From: Pseudomonas asuensis
GTDB lineage: Bacteria > Pseudomonadota > Gammaproteobacteria > Pseudomonadales > Pseudomonadaceae
Direction of reading: 5' to 3'
Length of the DNA stretch: 64,000 bases
Assembly (NCBI RefSeq): GCF_014646755.1
Contig: NZ_BMNW01000002.1
Span: 494,035-558,034, forward strand
Part shown: one piece after another, positions 18,072 to 27,096 of the stretch
Layout: every line of letters starts with the position of its first letter
Position numbering within the stretch: position 1 is the first letter of the stretch
Notes under the pieces: model-generated
What the model saw: only the letters and a program-made list of their open reading frames with translations
Told to the model about the DNA's origin: nothing
The model's database searches: none
Program-made: the position numbers and the translations under genes

Positions 18072-18383
18072 GGATCATCATTACTCATTAGTGGCTGATC
18101 CGCTGACCAGCCAGAAAACTAAAAACCATAAAGAGCCTTATTACATGGGCCTTTGACCACAAAGGCCAGTCTTGAAAAGGTCTTTCTTATTACGTCTTTA
18201 TGGTTAGATTTAATAAAAACTCTATGTTTATGCCAAAACGATCATTCACATAGCTGTAACCATTGGTTAGAACTTAACCAATCCCGATTCGCAATGAACG
18301 GGATGAGAAGCGTCACGCCGGCAACGCTTCCGCAAGGCCCAAGGGCCATTGGGAAAACAGTCAACAAACGAGGGCAACACCCT
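18072..18383 (+). promoter_or_regulatory. rlmL-rmf intergenic region: long structured rmf leader
   Basis: The 312-bp divergent spacer holds no gene. It contains two clean inverted repeats: GGCCTTTG/CAAAGGCC with a 4-base loop at 18148-18167, and ATTGGTTA/TAACCAAT with a 5-base loop at 18262-18282. A GC-rich stretch capable of folding (about 18315-18350) precedes the rmf start. The region between the repeats is T/A-rich and likely carries the rmf promoter. The repeats could be protein operators or leader hairpins controlling rmf mRNA stability. Confidence 0.55.
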
Positions 18384-18599
18384 ATGAGAAGACTTAAGCG
18401 TGATCCGATGGAACGAGCTTTTCAACGTGGTTATCAGCACGGCGTCAGCGGAAAGTCCCGCGATCTTTGCCCCTTTAACCATCAAAAAATTCGTCAAGCC
18501 TGGATGAACGGCTGGCGAGAGGGCCGCGGCGACCACTGGGATGGCTTCATCGGCACAGCAGGCATTCATCGCTTAAATCAACTCAACGTAGCAGGCTGA
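18384..18599 (+). CDS. rmf: Ribosome modulation factor
   Basis: A 71-residue basic protein starting MRRLKRDPMERAFQRGYQHG, with the family core SGKSRDLCPF and RQAWMNGWREGR. It binds the 30S subunit and promotes 100S ribosome dimers in stationary phase. It is somewhat longer than the 55-residue E. coli protein, with a C-terminal extension GTAGIHRLNQLNVAG, as in other pseudomonads. The ATG at 18384 is preceded by GAGGG; an in-frame ATG at 18153 lies far upstream and is not credible. Confidence 0.94.
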   Translation: MRRLKRDPMERAFQRGYQHGVSGKSRDLCPFNHQKIRQAWMNGWREGRGDHWDGFIGTAGIHRLNQLNVAG

Positions 18600-18697
18600 T
18601 ACAACCTCATTCGCTTTAGAGGGGTGTTTTAACGCCCTCTTACAGATCGCACTGGTGAATACCAGATACGCCTCCAACGAGGCATAGGGTTAAGCCC

Positions 18698-18722
18698 AAG
18701 GGCTCCTCATGGGGCCCTTTTG
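18698..18722 (+). terminator. Hairpin between rmf and pyrD 3' ends
   Basis: AAGGGCTCC and GGGGCCCTT pair over nine bases (one G-T) around a TCAT loop and run into TTTT. It overlaps the pyrD stop codon on the other strand, so a single structure may serve the convergent rmf and pyrD transcripts; on the plus strand it has the better T-tract. Confidence 0.65.
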
Positions 18723-19735
18723 ATTGTCGAGGCAATGGCATCGACCGACTCACGGATCAGTGCCGGCCCCTTGTAGATAAAGCCGGTATAGATCTGCACC
18801 AGGCTGGCACCAGCAGCAATTTTCTGTTCTGCATGCACACCTTCGGTAATGCCACCTGCTGCAATAATAGGCAACTTACCCTTGAGTTCCGAGGCCAGCA
18901 CACGCACCGTATGCGTACTTTTTTCGCGCACTGGCGACCCGGAGAGACCACCCGTTTCGGCAGCAAAGGATAGATTCTCTACCCCCTCCCGACTGAGTGT
19001 GGTGTTTGTCGCGATGATGGCATCCATACCGGCCTGATGAATGGCATGAGCAACAAGTACAGTCTCCTCATCGGTCATGTCCGGCGCGATCTTGATCGCA
19101 ATCGGCACTCGTCTGCCATGACGTACAGCCAGGTCTTCCTGGCGGAGCCGAAGTGCCTCAAGAAGCGCCTTGAGCGAATCACCAAACTGCAAACTGCGCA
19201 ACCCAGGTGTATTGGGTGAACTGACGTTGACCGTTACATAGCTGGCATGTTCGTAGACTTTATCCAGGCACAGCAGATAGTCATCGGCGGCACGCTCTAC
19301 AGGCGTATCAGCATTTTTACCGATGTTAATTCCCAAAACACCTTTGTACCTGGCCATCTTGACCCGCTGGATCAAATGATCAACGCCCAGATTGTTGAAT
19401 CCCATGCGATTGATGATGGCCTCAGCCTGAGGAATACGGAACAAGCGTGGTCGAGGATTACCCGGCTGTGGCCGAGGCGTTACTGTACCCACTTCGATAA
19501 AACCGAATCCCAGCTGCGAAAAACCATCAATGGCAGCCCCATTTTTATCTAATCCAGCAGCAAGCCCTACTGGATTGGCGAACTCCAAACCCATAACCGT
19601 AACGGGAAGCGAAGGTTGGCGATGGAACATGCCATTGAGACCTAGCCTGCCGCCAGCGCCGATCAGATCGAGCGTCAGGTCATGAGACGTTTCTGGAGAA
19701 AGCTTGAACAGTAGGTTACGAACCGTGGAGTACAT
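18707..19735 (-). CDS. pyrD: Dihydroorotate dehydrogenase (quinone), class 2
   Basis: It oxidises dihydroorotate to orotate in pyrimidine synthesis, passing electrons to membrane quinone. The N-terminal amphipathic helix ([18 protein letters not shown]) is the membrane/quinone tunnel typical of class 2. The FMN barrel shows [31 protein letters not shown] with the catalytic Ser of this class, ATNTTLSR and AAGGITEG. The ATG at 19735 is preferred over a TTG at 19741. Length (342) is normal. Confidence 0.97.
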   Translation of the reverse strand: MYSTVRNLLFKLSPETSHDLTLDLIGAGGRLGLNGMFHRQPSLPVTVMGLEFANPVGLAAGLDKNGAAIDGFSQLGFGFIEVGTVTPRPQPGNPRPRLFRIPQAEAIINRMGFNNLGVDHLIQRVKMARYKGVLGINIGKNADTPVERAADDYLLCLDKVYEHASYVTVNVSSPNTPGLRSLQFGDSLKALLEALRLRQEDLAVRHGRRVPIAIKIAPDMTDEETVLVAHAIHQAGMDAIIATNTTLSREGVENLSFAAETGGLSGSPVREKSTHTVRVLASELKGKLPIIAAGGITEGVHAEQKIAAGASLVQIYTGFIYKGPALIRESVDAIASTIKRAP

Positions 19736-20131
19736 GGGCAATAGCTGTTCGAATAGAAGGACTCGGCATTATACAGCTCAACCCGGCACGAGTCTCGCCG
19801 CGCCAGCACTTGTAACAAACCATATGGCGCTTTTGTAATTGCAAAGCAGTTATCAGTAAAGAACTGAACAAGTTATAAAATGTCAGAATAAAAAGAGTAT
19901 TTTTCAAAACCTGCTCTTATTTACCCAAATGCTTTTCAAGTGATGCACGACTTCCTCGGATAAGTCCAACCGTTGGGAAGAAAAACGCGCGGACTTTCCT
20001 GCACATGCCATAGTTATTTGTCACTGTAATCAGTGAATCTTTATAGGTTGACAGGGTCCGATAGCCGACCTTTAGTGACCAGGTCGTTGGAATGCTAATG
20101 GAGTGCCAGTGAATTGCCCCACGGAGGGAAG
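19736..20131. other. Divergent spacer upstream of pyrD and the DUF gene
   Basis: The 396 bp between divergent genes show no coding pattern. TTGACA at 20048-20053, with TTTAGT 17 bases later (20071-20076), is a candidate sigma-70 promoter for the plus-strand gene at 20132. The A/T-rich 19850-19920 part probably holds the pyrD promoter. Confidence 0.4.
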
Positions 20132-21067
20132 ATGAGCCAGCGGAAAGCGCTAAGCCTCAGCGCTCGTTTCATGGCGCTCACCCAGCGTTTAAGGCTTGGC
20201 CAATCGGCCAGCCGAGTATTGCATCGTGCCAGTCGGCTGAATTTAAAATTTCAGCCATTACCTGAAGACATAGAAAGCATCTGGTGGGACGAAGGTCTTC
20301 CGCTTTATCAGTTGATTTCCCTGTCCCGCGGGGCGCTTTCAGGCCCGGTTCAAGAAGACAAGGCACCGGCTTATGAGCTTCTCAGTCAGCTCATCAAACC
20401 CCACCAAATCAATTATTCCAGCTTTGACCTGCGCTGGATCAATGGCGTCTATACGCGTCACCCTGCCGTGAGTACGCTAGCTGCAAGCAGCTTCGAGGAA
20501 CTTGCAGCGACGCCCTACTGCCGTCGCCATGTTCGCATCATCAGTTACCGCGATTTTGAGACCACCTTAGGTCAGGCCTTATCAGGGAGCCGCTTTTCGC
20601 TACAGCTTCGTGAGGCCAGCTGGCGTGGGTCACGCCTATTTTGGCATGGCGATGAACAACAGGTGTGTGCTTTTGCAGGCGCCGTGGCCTATGCACGCTT
20701 GAGGGGTCTTGAATACTTATTGCCGGCCGAACTGACAACTTACCAGCTTGATCCTGCTGCGATAGAAGCTCTTGGCGAAGCCTTTCACGTACTGGCCGTA
20801 CCCTCCGAGAGTTGGAACGAGCGGGGCTTTGTGAAGCTTCTGATTGATAATGCTATTCCCTATGCACGGCTCACCTTGCCCGGCCATCCCGAGCAATTGG
20901 AGTGGCTGTTGCTGCCGCGCCAGGCACCTCTTAGTGATGCTCTTGGCCAGGGGCTCAAGCTTGCCGGCGCTCCTGACCTTCTCGTTCGATTGCGCCAGAT
21001 TGGAGCGGCTCCTGGGGAAAAGAAGCCCGAAGAGCCCTTATCGCCTGATGAATCAGGCGATGCTTGA
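20132..21067 (+). CDS. Uncharacterised protein convergent with the phytochrome operon
   Basis: A 311-residue soluble protein with a basic N-terminal segment (SLSARFMALTQRLRLGQSASRVLHRASRL), a body rich in aromatic residues (SIWWDEGLPLYQL, SSFDLRWINGVYTRHP, HVRIISYRDFE) and a charged, proline-rich C-terminus. I see no signal peptide or membrane span and cannot assign a function; it resembles uncharacterised Pseudomonas-restricted proteins (possibly a DUF such as DUF6685, from memory and unverified). GGAGG at 20123-20127 supports the ATG at 20132 over the one at 20114. Its last 15 bases overlap the 3' end of the heme oxygenase gene on the other strand. Confidence 0.75.
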   Translation: MSQRKALSLSARFMALTQRLRLGQSASRVLHRASRLNLKFQPLPEDIESIWWDEGLPLYQLISLSRGALSGPVQEDKAPAYELLSQLIKPHQINYSSFDLRWINGVYTRHPAVSTLAASSFEELAATPYCRRHVRIISYRDFETTLGQALSGSRFSLQLREASWRGSRLFWHGDEQQVCAFAGAVAYARLRGLEYLLPAELTTYQLDPAAIEALGEAFHVLAVPSESWNERGFVKLLIDNAIPYARLTLPGHPEQLEWLLLPRQAPLSDALGQGLKLAGAPDLLVRLRQIGAAPGEKKPEEPLSPDESGDA

Positions 21068-21634
21068 GGCCACCGGCTGAAAACGCTGTCCTGCCTGTAG
21101 AAACAGCCCAAAGGCCTGAGACTGACCCTTGAAAAGATCGTCCTCTTTCCACTCTGCTGCCCGACGCTCTAACTCTGCCAAAAAAGCAGGCCATCCAGCC
21201 TGACCCGGCTGAGGGGCATGGTTCAGGTAGTGTGTTGCCGCCCGAACCAAGGGCTCGTCACTACCAGCCACATGGCGGGAAATCATTTTGGCACCGAGCC
21301 GCGAACCCTCAAGCACATAGGCGTAACCCCAAAGCGTTGCCTCATTGGTGCAGGTCTGCAAGGCTTCGTAAGCAGGTATAGCGACGCCCAGGACAGCAAG
21401 ATCTTCAGCCAATGCAAACCGGCGTCGACGCTGATTCCACTCAGGCATCATGGCTTCAATGCCTGAAGCCTCAAGCATCTCCTCCATAGGAAACAAAGCC
21501 CATGCATGGGCCACTAGAAAGGCGCTATAACCTTCCAGATCAGTTAATCGGTAAGACGAAAACAGGGCATCCACCTGCTGATGTAATTCACCACCAGCCT
21601 GCCGTAGACGCTCACGAATAGAAGGGTTAGTCAT
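21053..21634 (-). CDS. bphO: Heme oxygenase (biliverdin-producing), BphO type
   Basis: A 193-residue all-helical heme oxygenase-like protein. LHQQVDALFSSY supplies the proximal heme ligand (His18), and the distal helix region is GYAYVLEGSRLGAKMISRHV (about 115-134), with the Gly-rich bend. It should open heme to biliverdin, the chromophore of the bacteriophytochrome encoded three genes upstream. Its ATG overlaps the stop of the hybrid kinase gene (ATGA), indicating translational coupling. In many pseudomonads bphO sits directly before bphP; here it is the last gene of the operon. Confidence 0.88.
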   Translation of the reverse strand: MTNPSIRERLRQAGGELHQQVDALFSSYRLTDLEGYSAFLVAHAWALFPMEEMLEASGIEAMMPEWNQRRRRFALAEDLAVLGVAIPAYEALQTCTNEATLWGYAYVLEGSRLGAKMISRHVAGSDEPLVRAATHYLNHAPQPGQAGWPAFLAELERRAAEWKEDDLFKGQSQAFGLFLQAGQRFQPVASSIA

Positions 21635-24048
21635 GGCTGTTGTACTACTTTCAAAGGATTGGAGCCCTGCAAGGCAGAAAGAACCTTGTTTGCCAGATCA
21701 TTCTCTCGGAAAGGCTTGGGTATGATGAAGTACTCCTGCTCGTCCAGCTCGCCTAACTCGGCGTATCCCGTGATGAACACTACAGGAAGATCAGGCTGAC
21801 GCTGGCGCAACGTCCGGGCAAGCTCCGCACCATTCATACCTGGCATGGCAAAATCAGCCAGCAGCAAGTCAATTTTGGCCGTCCGCTCTATGACAGCCAA
21901 TGCAGCAAAGCCATTCTGCGCTTCGATAGTGTTATACCCCAGCTCTTGAAGCAGTGTTGCAGTCACTTCACGCACAGCATTGTCATCATCCACCAACAAG
22001 ATCGTACGCTTGGGGCCATTCATCCGGTTTTCGGAATCTGCCTGGACCTCTGCGGCGGCCTCATCCTGCTCTACTTCCGCGCGAGGGAGAAACACCATGA
22101 CTGTAGTGCCTACGCCCATTTCGGTTTCAATTCGAACCCCACCGCCAGACTGCTTGGCAAAACCAAACACCTGCGCAAGACCCAAGCCGGACCCCTTACC
22201 TACTTCCTTGGTTGTAAAGAATGGCTCGAATGCCTTGGCCAGTACCTCATCCGTCATGCCGGTACCTGAATCCTTGACGGACAGCATGACGTAATCACCG
22301 GGTTCGGGCTCTTCTGGTCGAGATGGTGCGGTCGTAATTGTTTGATTGGCAGTTTTCAGATGCAAGGCGCCACCTACGCTCATAGCATCCCGCGCATTGA
22401 TCGCAAGGTTCAGGATAATCAGCTCAATCTGGGTCGGGTCGACCAACGCATGCTGGAGTCCCGGCTCCAGGGAAGTCTCGATCCAGACACTGCCGCCCAT
22501 GGTGCTCTGCAGCAACGCCAGCATACTGTTGACCGTCTCATTCAACTCGACGGGCTTGGGTGCAAGGCGTTGGCGCCGTGAGAAGGCCAGTAACTGGCCA
22601 ATCAGTTTGGCGCCTCGCTCTCCTGCTTCGCGGACGTTCTGCAGGCGAGACGGCAGCTTGTCCAGGGTGCCTTTTTCCAGATCGCGACCCATGAACGCGG
22701 CGCTGCTGAGAATAACGGTCAGCAGATTGTTGAAGTCATGCGCAACACCAGCCGTGAGTTGGCCTACAGCTTCTAGGCGCTGCATTTGCTGCAGTGTCGC
22801 CTCTACCCGCTCCCGCTCATTGATCTGCTCACGCAACTGTCGATTGGCGGTAGCCAGCTCTTCCATCGCGTCAACTTCGGCGGTGATGTCGCGGCCTGAG
22901 CCATACATCTTTCCGTTTTCAGGTACAGCCGTCCAGGAAATCCAGCGGTAGCTGCCATCCCGGTGCTGGATACGATTAACGAACCGATTGGTTATCCGTC
23001 CGTTGCGAACACTATTGAGTTCGGCCTGAGTGATGCTGCGATCATCACTGTGTACCAACTCAATAAAGGGTCTATCAATCAGGGCCTGACGATCCCAGCC
23101 AAGCGTTTCAGCCCAGGCAGGATTCAGTGCCAGCAGCCGACCATGTGGCCCCGTCACAATCAACAGATCCCGCGACAGGTCCCAGGTACGGTCACGCTCA
23201 CGCGTACGCTCCTGCACGCGCTCGCCCAATAAGGTATTGAGCTGTTCCAGCGCCTCAGTAGCCCGCTTTTGCTGGGTGATGTCCATCATCACTCCTAGCA
23301 GACGGGTACAGATGCCGTCTTCGAAAAAGGCCTTGCCTCTCGCCTCAATCCAGCGCTGACCGCCAGCAGGAAGGGAGATTCGATATTCTGCGTGGTATTC
23401 CTGATCATTGCTGTGCTCAGTGGCACGACGCACCGCATTAAACATCTTTTGGACTTCGTCTGGATGCCCCAGACGAGCAAAGAGCTCCAGATCGACCTGC
23501 GCCTCTGGCGGTAGGTCGAACATTGCTTTGCAGCGTTCGTCCCACAACAGGCTATTCGTCTCGGGTTGAAGCTCCCACATACCCAAACGCGCCGCATCAA
23601 TTGCCAGTCGAGAGCGCACCTCAAGCGTTTGCAATGCCTCTTCGGCCTTGCGGCGCTCTCGTCGCTCATGCACAACGGTCAACGCACGCTCTACCGAGGT
23701 AGAAAGCAGCTCCAGACTCTGCTTGAGAACATAGTCATTAGCGCCCAGGCGCATCATTTCTACTGCGTGCGCCTCACCAAAAATACCGGAAACAAAGATG
23801 AATGGCGTATCGGGAGCAGCCAGACGCGCCATCTTTAGCGCCTCGGCTCCGGAGAAGCCAGGCAGAATAATATCCGAAAGAATAATATCGAACGGCTGAC
23901 TACACAGCGCTTCATCAAGCCTTGCTCGGTCATACACCACCGTTGGCTCAAGATTGAAGCCATTACGCTCTAGCTCGATAAGGATCAGCTCAACATCAAG
24001 CTTGCTATCCTCTACCAATAAAATCTTGATACGTTTCGGTAAGGGCAT
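21631..24048 (-). CDS. Hybrid sensor histidine kinase REC-PAS-PAS-HisKA-HATPase-REC
   Basis: An 805-residue cytoplasmic kinase with no membrane spans. Domains in order: receiver (about 5-125; phosphoacceptor Asp59 in DIILSDIILPG), two PAS domains (about 150-270 and 300-410; the second with RDGSYRWISW), HisKA (about 445-510; phospho-His in VAHDFNNLL), HATPase_c (about 550-665; NLAINARDAM, DSGTGM, GSGLGLAQVFG) and a C-terminal receiver (about 685-800; LLLADFAMPGMNG). The flanking receivers suggest it takes phosphate from another kinase and sends it on. Position between the phytochrome/response regulator pair and bphO implies it belongs to the light pathway. An ATG at 24078 is an alternative start adding ten residues. 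Confidence 0.9.
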   Translation of the reverse strand: MPLPKRIKILLVEDSKLDVELILIELERNGFNLEPTVVYDRARLDEALCSQPFDIILSDIILPGFSGAEALKMARLAAPDTPFIFVSGIFGEAHAVEMMRLGANDYVLKQSLELLSTSVERALTVVHERRERRKAEEALQTLEVRSRLAIDAARLGMWELQPETNSLLWDERCKAMFDLPPEAQVDLELFARLGHPDEVQKMFNAVRRATEHSNDQEYHAEYRISLPAGGQRWIEARGKAFFEDGICTRLLGVMMDITQQKRATEALEQLNTLLGERVQERTRERDRTWDLSRDLLIVTGPHGRLLALNPAWAETLGWDRQALIDRPFIELVHSDDRSITQAELNSVRNGRITNRFVNRIQHRDGSYRWISWTAVPENGKMYGSGRDITAEVDAMEELATANRQLREQINERERVEATLQQMQRLEAVGQLTAGVAHDFNNLLTVILSSAAFMGRDLEKGTLDKLPSRLQNVREAGERGAKLIGQLLAFSRRQRLAPKPVELNETVNSMLALLQSTMGGSVWIETSLEPGLQHALVDPTQIELIILNLAINARDAMSVGGALHLKTANQTITTAPSRPEEPEPGDYVMLSVKDSGTGMTDEVLAKAFEPFFTTKEVGKGSGLGLAQVFGFAKQSGGGVRIETEMGVGTTVMVFLPRAEVEQDEAAAEVQADSENRMNGPKRTILLVDDDNAVREVTATLLQELGYNTIEAQNGFAALAVIERTAKIDLLLADFAMPGMNGAELARTLRQRQPDLPVVFITGYAELGELDEQEYFIIPKPFRENDLANKVLSALQGSNPLKVVQQP

Positions 24049-24136
24049 ATTGCTTCGCCAAGCAGGTTCCACAGGCATAGAACGTAGGATGAAGCCGCTA
24101 GCATCATCTGCAGTATAAGATTTGATAAAGACCTCT

Positions 24137-24598
24137 CTATGACCCGGGACGGCGAGTGAGACGGAACGAGCCTGGCGGTGGCTCGTTGAGCACAGCCCAA
24201 AAGACGCCCAGGTCGCTAATGGCCGCTACAAAGTCGCGAAACTCGACAGGTTTTACCACATACGCATTAACGCCAAGTTGGTAGGCACGTTCAAGATCAG
24301 GCTCCTCCCGGGAAGACGTCAGCATCACGACCGGTATGCTACGCAGCTCAGAGGTGGCACGTACTTCCTTGAGCACTTCAAGACCATCAACTTTTGGCAG
24401 CTTGAGATCCAGCAGCATAACGGCGGGATTACCCTCGGGGCGCTCGGCATAGCTGCCACGACGCTTAAGATAATCTAATGCCTCGGCACCATCACGCAGG
24501 ACGATCACCTCGTTGGCTAACTGGCTTCGCTCAAGCGCAACCAGCGTCAGCTCAAGATCGTGCGGATTATCTTCAATCAGAACAATCGGCTTAAGCAT
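24137..24598 (-). CDS. Single-domain response regulator (Rcp1/BphR-like)
   Basis: A 153-residue stand-alone receiver with acidic pocket IEDNPHD (Asp10), phosphoacceptor Asp64 in LLDLKLPKVDG, Thr/Ser switch VVMLTSS and Lys in VVKPVEF. There is no output domain. The C-terminal helix and tail resemble the Rcp1 family that pairs with cyanobacterial and bacterial phytochromes. It begins 10 bases after the bphP stop. The open frame extends to 24703 inside bphP, but MLKPIVLIEDN at 24598 is the natural receiver start. Confidence 0.92.
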   Translation of the reverse strand: MLKPIVLIEDNPHDLELTLVALERSQLANEVIVLRDGAEALDYLKRRGSYAERPEGNPAVMLLDLKLPKVDGLEVLKEVRATSELRSIPVVMLTSSREEPDLERAYQLGVNAYVVKPVEFRDFVAAISDLGVFWAVLNEPPPGSFRLTRRPGS

Positions 24599-24608
24599 GG
24601 GAGGAATC

Positions 24609-26912
24609 TCAACGTTTCTGTGTGGAAAGGGGGCGTTGTTTTGGTAAAGCAAAGTAGAACGTGGCACCTGTACCCAGCTCTCCCTCAGCCCAAACCCTGC
24701 CATCGTGGCGTTCTATGATACGGCGTACGGTTGCAAGACCAATACCGATACCTTCGAACTCGTCCATATGATGCAGCCGCTGAAAAACACCAAACAGCTT
24801 GCCGACATAGTCCATGTTAAACCCAACTCCGTTATCCCTGACATGGAAGATATCTTCTTTGTCAGTGGAACTGGCGCCGATCTCAATAACTGCCTGCTCA
24901 CGGTTACGTGTGTATTTGATAGCGTTGGAGATCAAGTTGCGAAGCGCCAGATGAACAAAAGCCGCATCAGCAATGACCATGGGCAATGCCCCAATCTTCC
25001 ATTCGATTTTTCGCCCAGCAAAGTCAGGCGCCATTTCCTGGCGAATTGCCTCGATCAAGGCCGCGACGTTTACATCGGAATACCGGATGGCTGCCCGCCC
25101 CATCTGGGAAAAGCTCAGCAGGTTATCAACCAGTGTTCCAGCAAAACGTGCTGAAACGCCGATGTTTTCCAGGAACCGAGCTCCACGATCAGAAAGCTTG
25201 TCACCTTCGAAATCATTCAGCAGTTCCGCATAACCTGCAATATGCCGTAGAGGTGCCCGCAGGTCATGTGAAACGCTGTAAGAGAAGGCTTCAAGCTCCT
25301 TATTGGTTCGCTTGAGCTCCTCTGCCAGTTCAGCCAGCTCTTCAGCCTTGCGCAAGACGATACCGCGAACGGCATTGCGCAGCTCAATGCTACTTTCGAC
25401 TTCTAAGGGGTCCCAGGGCAGCGAAAAGCCCCGAACAGTTTCCTGCCACGTATTAAAGCTCAGGCGAGGGTTAAGTCTACCGTCGTCCTGTACAGCTTTA
25501 TGCGGCGGCCCAGCCCAATTGACGACCTGAATCTGCTCGGGCCGGAACCATATCAAATAATGGGAATGAAGCTCGGAAATCGGCACCGCCAAGAGGCCGC
25601 CTACATAATCACTCAATTCCAGTTCAGGAATATCACGTGATACGTTGTTGGTGTGAAAATCATCCTCAGCGTGAGTTGAAAGCCACATCACCAATGATTC
25701 AACCACCGAGCGTGGTGGTGTGTGACCGATCAGATCGCAGCGCTCGGCCGAGACGATGGCGCCTCCCATCGCGCCGGCAAACTGAAGAAATACCTCCGGC
25801 ACCTCAGCAATGCCTTCAATAACACTGTCACGGTCAGCCATAACGGCCAACAACTGGACGATCATCTGCCGCAGTAATAGGCGTCTATCGGCCAGCTCAT
25901 GGGACTCTGCCGACTCGATCTGCAAGGACAACATGCGGCCGAGCAGCTCGCAGCCGGTGCGCTTTTGAAAGCTGACCGCCTTGGGTTCGGCATCGTGACA
26001 GGAAATAAGCCCCCAGAGCTTGTTATCCACCAGAATGGAAATGGACATTGATGCCTGTGTACCCATGTTGCGCATGTATTGGATATGCACAGGCGACACA
26101 CTACGGAGCATCGCAAAGCTAAGGTCCAGCGGACGCCCCGTCTCAGGGTTGATCGAAGGCTCGATGGCTGACGGCTTGTAATACGCATCCTGGATGACAC
26201 GGATACGATTCTCACGGTAGAGCCGGCGCGCCTGAGCGGGAATATCTGACTCAGGGAAGAAATGTCCCAGGTAACGGTCGTAGCCCTCGTCAGCCTCTTC
26301 GGCAATGACCTGGCCATGCCCGTCGTGATCAAAGCGATAAGCCAATACACGACCGAACTGAGTAATCCTTTTGACTTCCCTGACCGCCAGCAAGCACAGC
26401 GCCTCAATGGAGTCTGCATGCCGCAGTTGCTCTACAAAGGTACGTACCAGGGGATACATGGTCGTATAGGCCATTGCCGCGGTGCCGGCCGCCTCGAATT
26501 CAGCGATTAACACACCATTGAATCGATGCACGAACATGGCGAACGGATAGGTGCTACCAGCAAGGTGCAACGCCACATCGCCCAAGTAGAAAGGGTTATG
26601 GTCTTCCAGGGCCAGTTCTTTCAGTCGCTCAGAGAAATCTGTTTCAGGCAGGAAATCACTCAGGCATCGCCCTAACAGGTCAGCGGGGGGGGTATTCAGG
26701 TAGTCCTGCACATTTTGGCTCACCTGAGTAATCGTCAGAGTCGGCTCGCTCAGGGCCAGTAGAAATCCATTTGGTTGAATACTGCCAGGAATGTGTATGG
26801 GTTCTTTCGCACATTCCGTCAGCGTACTGGCTGGAAGCGAGGAACTGGGACTATCGGCGAGGGCCAAGCATCCTCTCCTATCGTTACGTATGGATGATTT
26901 CTTTGTATACAT
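24609..26912 (-). CDS. bphP: Bacteriophytochrome histidine kinase
   Basis: A 767-residue red/far-red light sensor with PAS (about 30-130), GAF (about 150-310), PHY (about 330-510) and a HisKA/HATPase kinase (about 530-760). Cys34 in LTECAKEPIHIPGSIQ is placed as the biliverdin-linking cysteine of bacterial phytochromes. FPESDIPAQARRLY carries the conserved DIP motif, and the GAF lasso/knot pieces (SVSPVHIQYMRNMG) are intact. The tongue shows WAGPP. SYSVSHDLRAPLRH holds the phospho-His. First gene of a four-gene operon with its cognate response regulator, a hybrid kinase and heme oxygenase. Confidence 0.96.
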   Translation of the reverse strand: MYTKKSSIRNDRRGCLALADSPSSSLPASTLTECAKEPIHIPGSIQPNGFLLALSEPTLTITQVSQNVQDYLNTPPADLLGRCLSDFLPETDFSERLKELALEDHNPFYLGDVALHLAGSTYPFAMFVHRFNGVLIAEFEAAGTAAMAYTTMYPLVRTFVEQLRHADSIEALCLLAVREVKRITQFGRVLAYRFDHDGHGQVIAEEADEGYDRYLGHFFPESDIPAQARRLYRENRIRVIQDAYYKPSAIEPSINPETGRPLDLSFAMLRSVSPVHIQYMRNMGTQASMSISILVDNKLWGLISCHDAEPKAVSFQKRTGCELLGRMLSLQIESAESHELADRRLLLRQMIVQLLAVMADRDSVIEGIAEVPEVFLQFAGAMGGAIVSAERCDLIGHTPPRSVVESLVMWLSTHAEDDFHTNNVSRDIPELELSDYVGGLLAVPISELHSHYLIWFRPEQIQVVNWAGPPHKAVQDDGRLNPRLSFNTWQETVRGFSLPWDPLEVESSIELRNAVRGIVLRKAEELAELAEELKRTNKELEAFSYSVSHDLRAPLRHIAGYAELLNDFEGDKLSDRGARFLENIGVSARFAGTLVDNLLSFSQMGRAAIRYSDVNVAALIEAIRQEMAPDFAGRKIEWKIGALPMVIADAAFVHLALRNLISNAIKYTRNREQAVIEIGASSTDKEDIFHVRDNGVGFNMDYVGKLFGVFQRLHHMDEFEGIGIGLATVRRIIERHDGRVWAEGELGTGATFYFALPKQRPLSTQKR

Positions 26913-27096
26913 TGTGCCTGTATAGGTACGTTGTTGTACAAGTATGTTCGTCGGAATGCGTTTTAGAGGCCCACGGCATGCGTACTAGCGCCTTTCTACT
27001 GTACATGTCTTGTCAAACAGTGGCAGTAGACTGCGGAACTACTACTTACCTAGGGTAAGTCGAAACGGCTGAATCGTCTCAAGGAGCAAGTCATCC

